From Pyronema omphalodes (lineage: Eukaryota > Ascomycota > Pezizomycetes > Pezizales > Pyronemataceae), in the NCBI GenBank assembly GCA_024516155.1, contig JAJJXM010000232.1, forward strand, positions 1 through 10,114: DNA of 10,114 nt, written 5' to 3'. Positions 5,723-10,114 of the stretch are shown here, piece by piece (within the stretch, counting starts at the first letter, position 1; each line of letters opens with the position of its first letter). Made by a program: the position numbers and the translations under genes. The notes under the pieces were generated by a model, which saw nothing but the letters and a program-made list of their open reading frames with translations, searched no databases and had not been told where the DNA came from.

Positions 5723-7801
5723 TCATCTTGTCAGGGCGTCCGGTTTTCCTCCCAACGTTTCCGGTCGATAGGTGATCACAAAGTTGAACCGAGACAGGAA
5801 TTCGGACCAGCGTGCTTGTCGTCTGTTTAGCAGCTTTGTCGTCATAAAGTATTCGAGATTCTTGTGGTCCGTCAATACTTTTATAGGGAAGGCGGAACCC
5901 TCCAAGTGGGGGCGCCATTCCTCGAAACAACGAACTATTGCCAGTAGTTCCTTGTCATAGATTTCGTAGTTGCATTCTGCCGGGGAATGCTTCTTGGGAT
6001 AAAATGCGACGGGGTGTAACACGTTATCGTCGTCGTATTGTGATAAGAGTCCAGCAGACACATAGTCAGATGCGTCTGTTTCTACTACAATCGGTTTCTC
6101 GTAGTCGAAGTGCTTGAGAATAGGTGCTGATCTAAATGCGTCCTTCAGTCGGTCGAAGGCGCTTTGCTGATCTTTACCCCAGGTAAAGGGGATTGCTTTA
6201 CCATCTTTCTTTTTGGTCAGAGCCGTCAGAGGGGAGACCACTTTTGAGTAGTCTTTGATAAATCTTCGGTAGAAATTCGCGAAGCCCAGGAACTCTTGGA
6301 CCTGTTTCAAACTGGTTGGTTCCTTCCAATCTCTCACTGTGGCTACTTTGGAACCCATCATGCGCGCGCCGTCGCGGCCGATGTTGTAGCCCAGGTACTG
6401 TACTTCTGCCTTAGCAAACTTGCACTTCTCTGGCTTCAAGTGCAGTTTTTCTTGTTTGAGTCGTTCCAAGAGCTTTCGGACGTGTGCGGTGTGATCGGAA
6501 TTTGTTTCGGAGAATACGAGGATATCGTCCAAGTATGCCGTACAAAACTGGTCTAGGTATGGTCTCAGGACATCATTTATAAATGCCTGGAAATCGGCAG
6601 GCGCGTTGGTGAGCCCAAAGGGCATCACTTTCGATTCAAACAGGCCGTACCTTGTGCGGAAGGCCGTCTTCCATTCTTCGCCGTCTGCCATTCTGATAAG
6701 GTTATGAGCGCTGCGGACATCAAGGGTCGTAAAGTATTGAGCTTTGGAAAGATTCATCATCGTTTCCTGTATCAATGGCAGCGGGTACCGGTTCTTCTCG
6801 GTACCTTCATTCAGTCTCCGGTAATCGACAAACAGGCGTAGGGATCCGTCTGATTTTTTCACGAATAATATCGGCGAGGCGGCTGGTGATTGGGAGCGTT
6901 GTATAAATCCTTTCTCCAAATTCTCATCGAGCCACGTTTTCAGCGTCTGCAACTCGTTGCGTGACAGCGAGTATAGCGGGCCAAAGGGGGGGACGAATCC
7001 CTCTTTCAGTGGGATCTTGTGGTCGTAGGGTCGGTGCGGGGGGAGTTCCTTCGCGTTGACCTCCTTGAATAAATCGAGGTAGTCATGGTACTCTTCGGGG
7101 ATCATGTCTTTCAGTTCGTCATCCGTGAGGGGGGGCTTGTCTTGTAGGGCGACGGTGATCTCGTCCAACGATAGCGAGAACACTGTCAGGCTTTCGTCTT
7201 CTACCATTTCCTTGAAGTCGGAGATGGTTAGACTTGAGATCGCTATTGGGGGTTCTTCCGGGGGGTCGGGGACCGAGTCTTCTAACTCCGGCATGGGGTT
7301 TGTGTCGGGCTCGTGGACAGCGGGAGGGGGCCTCGAGTCCAGGACCTCGACACCGGTCGTGCTTACAGGCAACGGGGTGCAGTTCCTTAGGCAGTGTTGG
7401 GAGTCGAAGCTTACAGTGTTGGAACTGAAGCTTATTGTTACATCGTGTTTCTTCAACCAGGGGATACCCAACACCACCGGGTAGTGACCCAGCTTGGTGA
7501 CAAACATGGGAAGGGTTTCCGAGTGACCGTTGATGGTACACTCTACTTGGGCGAGGTGTGTGATTTTTCCTGAGGATATGGGGCGGCCGTCGATAACTTC
7601 GACCGTTCGGGCGGTGGATAGGGGGGTTAGGGGGAGTTTGTGATGGCGGGCGAAATTGCGGTCAACAAAGGCGATACCAATGGCGCCGCAGTCAACGAGC
7701 GCTACTGTTTTCACGGAGCGGTTATTGGAAAACAAGGAACAGGAGAGAACAAGGTGTTTGCATTCTAACTTTCCAGTAAAACTTGCGCCCGATAATAGCA
7801 A
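5723..7801 (-). CDS. pol: Family A pol: aspartic protease, reverse transcriptase and RNase H
   Basis: Residues are numbered from 7801, where the codon is TTG, so this is not a real start; the frame is open further upstream to the frameshift site near 7862. The protease has VDCGA at 36-40 (Cys where many families have Ser or Thr) and LGIPWL at 111-116. The reverse transcriptase spans about 255-475, with LDV (D361), MPFGLTNAP (393-401) and YLDD (423-426). RNase H spans about 570-690, with D576, E618, D645 and D688. The enzyme would process the polyprotein and copy the RNA into DNA inside the particle. Oddities are His366 where the dNTP-gate Tyr is expected (LDVRSAHN), and a TGA at 5723-5725 right after the RNase H, in frame with the integrase. 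CGA to TGA is the simplest origin of that stop. Confidence 0.93.
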   Translation of the reverse strand: MLLSGASFTGKLECKHLVLSCSLFSNNRSVKTVALVDCGAIGIAFVDRNFARHHKLPLTPLSTARTVEVIDGRPISSGKITHLAQVECTINGHSETLPMFVTKLGHYPVVLGIPWLKKHDVTISFSSNTVSFDSQHCLRNCTPLPVSTTGVEVLDSRPPPAVHEPDTNPMPELEDSVPDPPEEPPIAISSLTISDFKEMVEDESLTVFSLSLDEITVALQDKPPLTDDELKDMIPEEYHDYLDLFKEVNAKELPPHRPYDHKIPLKEGFVPPFGPLYSLSRNELQTLKTWLDENLEKGFIQRSQSPAASPILFVKKSDGSLRLFVDYRRLNEGTEKNRYPLPLIQETMMNLSKAQYFTTLDVRSAHNLIRMADGEEWKTAFRTRYGLFESKVMPFGLTNAPADFQAFINDVLRPYLDQFCTAYLDDILVFSETNSDHTAHVRKLLERLKQEKLHLKPEKCKFAKAEVQYLGYNIGRDGARMMGSKVATVRDWKEPTSLKQVQEFLGFANFYRRFIKDYSKVVSPLTALTKKKDGKAIPFTWGKDQQSAFDRLKDAFRSAPILKHFDYEKPIVVETDASDYVSAGLLSQYDDDNVLHPVAFYPKKHSPAECNYEIYDKELLAIVRCFEEWRPHLEGSAFPIKVLTDHKNLEYFMTTKLLNRRQARWSEFLSRFNFVITYRPETLGGKPDALTR

Positions 7802-7822
7802 TGTATCAGCAATAATATTCCC

Positions 7823-7867
7823 ACCAGCGGCAGAGCCATCTTCTTGCAGCTGGTTTATTCTTTTCCC
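7823..7867 (-). promoter_or_regulatory. Putative -1 ribosomal frameshift signal at the gag-pol junction
   Basis: On the minus strand the zinc-knuckle gag frame reads TCG GGA AAA GAA TAA. This contains the heptamer G GGA AAA (7867-7861) in exactly the X XXY YYZ register. A one-base backward slip continues into AGA ATA AAC CAG, which is the pol frame. The gag stop is at 7857-7855. After a 6-base spacer, ACCAGC (7854-7849) can pair with GCTGGT (7828-7823), giving a 6-bp stem. Heptamer, register, spacer and stem all match known -1 sites. The stem is short, and a weak inner GGC/GCC pair may extend it. Confidence 0.7.
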
Positions 7868-9435
7868 GACACCTCTTCTTCAGCATCCAATAATTCCACG
7901 CTTGCCACTTTAACATTCGTCTTGGCGGGGCACGACGCAGCCATGTGGCCGAGGCCACCGCAGTAGAGGCAACGTCCTTCTGACAGGCGGGTCGCGCGCT
8001 CCTGTGCCGACAGTTTCTGACGGGGTCCCTGGGCAGGGGTTTGCTTGCTGGAGGAGGCGGTGGTGGCTTGGGTAGCGGGGGTGGGGGCGACTGGTGGCGG
8101 GGGTGGCGGTGGTAGTGGGTTTAACTTGGCCGCGGTTGGTACGCAGCTTGCGGAGGTTCTCAAGTGCTCTCAATTGGGAGTCCAATTTTTGGCACTGGTC
8201 AACAAATTCGTGCATCGTGGTGGTGGGTGGGGCGCCAACCAACTTGTCGTGCAGCTCGAGGGACAGGCCGTTACGCAGGGCATCCATGGTGGCGGCTTCG
8301 TCCCAGCCTAACTCTGCGACTCGGCGAGAGAACTCTGCATAATAGTCCGAAAATTCGCGGTTGTTCTGTCGGAGATTTTGTAGTTTGAAACGAGCCGTTG
8401 CGCGCTCGTCCGGGTCTCCAAAGGTACGCTGTAAAATTTTAATGACGTCCTCGACGTCGTTGAGGGCCCAGCGGTTGCCATTTTCCTTGATATAAGGAAG
8501 AATCTGATCCAAGGCGCGTCCGCGGAGGCGGCCCATGGCATAAGAGATTCGCTTGTGGGGGGTTGGGAAGCGTAATTCGTCGCTCACGAATTCAATACGA
8601 CGCAAGGCAACAAAACGGGGAGGTCCTCCTTGTTGGACCCGTCGAACGTTGGCGGATCCGAGATTTTGTCTCCGGTCACGCGGATGCCGGGGGAGGCGAG
8701 TAGCGCGTTGAAGAGTTCACGCTGGCTGGTGAGCTCTTTCTCGTAATAGTGAATTTCATTCGTATCGGCTTGTTCCTCCGGGGTTAGGAGGATTTCGGGG
8801 TCTCGGGGGGGGGGGGTCTTGGAATTGGTGCGATTATCGCGGGGGCGGGGGCTGCGGCTGCGGCTGTGGTAGGGGGTGCGGCGGCTCGCGGTACTGGTTC
8901 TCGGCCGTTCGGGTAAACCTGGACGGAGCCAGTCAGGATCACGACAGGGGGAATGGGGGCAGGGGTGGGAGCTTCCGGAGTGCGGGAGGCGACAGGGCTG
9001 GATACTCGAGTGCTGTTACGGGAGCCGGGGGTTTCCGCGAGGTCGTTTAAGAGATAACCCGTGGGGTGGTCCTGAGCGTCTAAGATGGATTGTGCGAGTT
9101 GTTTGGTGAAAGTAAGCGGTTCATGGCCGTCAGGGAACTGGGTCATGGCGGCAGCGTTCACAATTTGCTGCCAGTGTCCTTCGTCAATAAGTTTAATGTG
9201 CATTCTGGCGGGCTCTGAGGATTGGCTTGAGTCTGATGGTGTGGCGGATGTGCTCCTGGTAAGTGTAGTCCTGGAGTTCCCAGCGGACCACAAGGTAGCA
9301 GTTATTTTCTGCTCGGCGGATGGTTCTTCGCACTGCGCCAGCGAATCTGTCGGGAATCCCAAAGGTTTCGTTTAGGGTGTGCGCTTCCAGGGCTTGTTTT
9401 AATGCGTAGGTCCAAGCAGAACCGGTGGGGTTCAT
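7855..9435 (-). pseudogene. gag: Family A gag (capsid and zinc knuckle), broken by several frameshifts
   Basis: Gag coding starts at the ATG at 9435, 35 bases inside the 5' LTR edge. The N-terminal part reads to about 9193 in one frame. From about 9230 to 8784 a second frame continues with HIKLIDEGHWQQ and a Pro/Ala-rich linker. At the 12-G run (8805-8816) the frame changes again into LTPEEQAD...ISDPPTFDGSN. At 8617-8620 (four G) it shifts into the capsid core RRIEFVSDELRF...LDSQLRALENL (to about 8140). A last shift between about 8163 and 8100 leads into the Pro-rich stretch and the CX2CX4HX4C zinc knuckle (7930-7971), ending at TAA (7855-7857). Homology across the breaks is continuous, so these are indels in one gene. 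Several lie at C/G runs, so assembly error is possible for some. Gag would form the particle and bind RNA. Confidence 0.85.
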
Positions 9436-9459
9436 GCGTGTTGGTTGAATAATTATTCG

Positions 9460-9468
9460 ATCGAACGT
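9460..9468 (-). other. Predicted self-priming primer-binding site, family A
   Basis: Two bases inside the 5' LTR edge, the minus strand reads ACGTTCGAT (9468-9460). It is the exact complement of ATCGAACGT (9686-9678) in the LTR, which lies 31-38 bases downstream of the TATA-like box and so at the predicted mRNA 5' end. No TGG tRNA-type site is present. Two palindromes overlap it: GAATAATTATTC (9447-9458) and TTCGATCGAA (9456-9465). Confidence 0.55.
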
Positions 9469-9470
9469 AA

Positions 9471-10007
9471 TGTCAGGGAACTAGGAACGGACGTTCAAAG
9501 AACACACTGAACACTACCGGCAAGAGGGACTAGGCGGGTTCCGGGACGGGGAACGGCAGGACAAGGACCGAAGTGCTCGTCAGACGGACGGCACACGAAA
9601 CAGGAACAGGGACAAGGACAAGAGTGACGTAGGACTGGAAGAAGAAGTCTTTATTAGGAGCAAGGGAAAGACACAAGACGTTCGATGGAGAACTCGACAA
9701 CGGGGAGGCGAGCCTCCTTATGTACAAAGGGGCGGCCAGCACTCTTGCTGGGCCGTCATCCAACATCGCTACATGAAGCTTCCGTTCTCCATCAATTCTC
9801 CTGCGACGCCACAGCTCTCCAGCTCGCGGTACGTCATCCATCATCAATCAGTCTATCAGTCACAACGGCACGGCACACACAACAACACAACCACACAACG
9901 GCAACACAACACAACACGGCAAGACAGCGGCACGATGTCAATCAACAACCTCGACAACACAATGAAGCCGCAACAACACAACGGCTCGTCAGCCGTGTGC
10001 CGTGACA
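9471..10007 (-). repeat. 5' LTR of family A element, shared with the next tandem copy
   Basis: 537 bp, matching 3585-4121 except at 9551 (G versus A) and 9626 (G versus C). The TATA-like box is at 9717-9724, the predicted start near 9686 and AATAAA at 9650-9655. On its right, instead of host flank, lies the polypurine tract and pol 3' end of another copy, so this LTR is also that copy's 3' LTR. Confidence 0.95.
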
Positions 10008-10019
10008 GTACCCCCCCCG

Positions 10020-10114
10020 TTAGGCTCGAGTTCCTACGAGAGGAGAAGGTTTGTCTGGGTATAACTGATGGAATTTCTCGGCGGCCTCAGTTTCGGATAG
10101 GTTTGTTTCCGGTT
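10020..10114 (-). CDS. pol: Partial integrase/chromodomain 3' end of a second family A element
   Basis: These bases match 4133-4227 without a visible difference and encode the last residues of the chromodomain region, ending ...KPSPLVGTRA, with the stop at 10020-10022. The rest of the gene lies beyond the right edge. Orientation and spacing equal those of the first element, so the two are tandem copies 5886 bp apart. Confidence 0.93.
   Translation of the reverse strand, partial: PETNLSETEAAEKFHQLYPDKPSPLVGTRA

Larger units (their letters stand above)
3585..10007 (-). mobile_element. Complete family A Ty3/Gypsy chromovirus-type retrotransposon
   Basis: This 6423-bp element reads on the minus strand: 5' LTR, primer site, gag, frameshift signal, protease-RT-RNase H-integrase-chromodomain, polypurine tract, 3' LTR. 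The order RT-RNase H-integrase defines Ty3/Gypsy (Metaviridae), and the chromodomain and GPF module place it among chromoviruses. The LTRs are both 537 bp, begin TGTCACGG and end CTGACA, and differ at two positions (3740/9626 and 3665/9551). It sits in the family B gag at 3584/3585. A target duplication should involve bases ending GCGAAG (3579-3584), but its partner is outside the window. gag has several frame breaks and pol one stop, so this copy is probably inactive on its own. A second copy starts to its right, sharing the LTR. Confidence 0.93.

Noticed and set aside
5723..7801. Heavy repeat-induced point mutation (RIP)
   Set aside because: Apart from the one CGA-to-TGA candidate, long open frames and balanced base composition remain, so a genome-wide-style C-to-T load is not visible.

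Overview
This window looks like a repeat-rich, transposon-filled stretch of a fungal nuclear genome, most likely a filamentous ascomycete. The evidence is chromodomain-type Ty3/Gypsy (Metaviridae, Tf1/sushi-like) retrotransposons, TTAGGG-type telomere-like motifs and roughly balanced base composition. The species cannot be named from sequence alone. No host gene is supported. Almost every coding segment belongs to one of two retrotransposon families, called A and B here.

Left part (1-3584): remains of family B. A minus-strand gag fragment (1-658) and a plus-strand gag gene (2603-3584) form an inverted, head-to-head pair with collinear homology of 658 bp (1-658 against 2815-3472). Between them is a non-coding 1.9 kb. 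It holds a 1080-bp unit (659-1738) with matching ends and flanking 9-bp direct repeats, rich in telomere-like, E-box (CACGTG), GATA and 21-bp repeat motifs. It also holds an LTR-like region (about 1719/1739 to 2519) with four ~60-bp repeats, hairpins and a TATA box, which leads into the plus-strand gag. Both gag copies carry a one-base shift at a C run.

Right part (3585-10007): a complete family A element on the minus strand. It consists of a 5' LTR (9471-10007), primer site, gag (9435-7855), a likely -1 frameshift signal (7861-7867), pol (protease, reverse transcriptase, RNase H, integrase with C-terminal chromodomain, ~7862 to 4133), a polypurine tract and a 3' LTR (3585-4121). The two LTRs are 537 bp each and differ at only two bases. 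The element interrupts the family B gag exactly at its zinc knuckle. gag carries several frame disruptions and pol carries one in-frame TGA, so this copy is probably non-autonomous.

The right LTR is followed at once by the 3' end of another family A pol (10020-10114) in the same orientation, so the window enters a tandem array of family A elements sharing LTRs (period 5886 bp). The most informative signals are the transcript-start/primer-site complementarities in both families, which suggest Tf1-style self-priming, and a GGGAAAA slippery site with correct frame, 6-nt spacer and downstream stem at the gag-pol junction.
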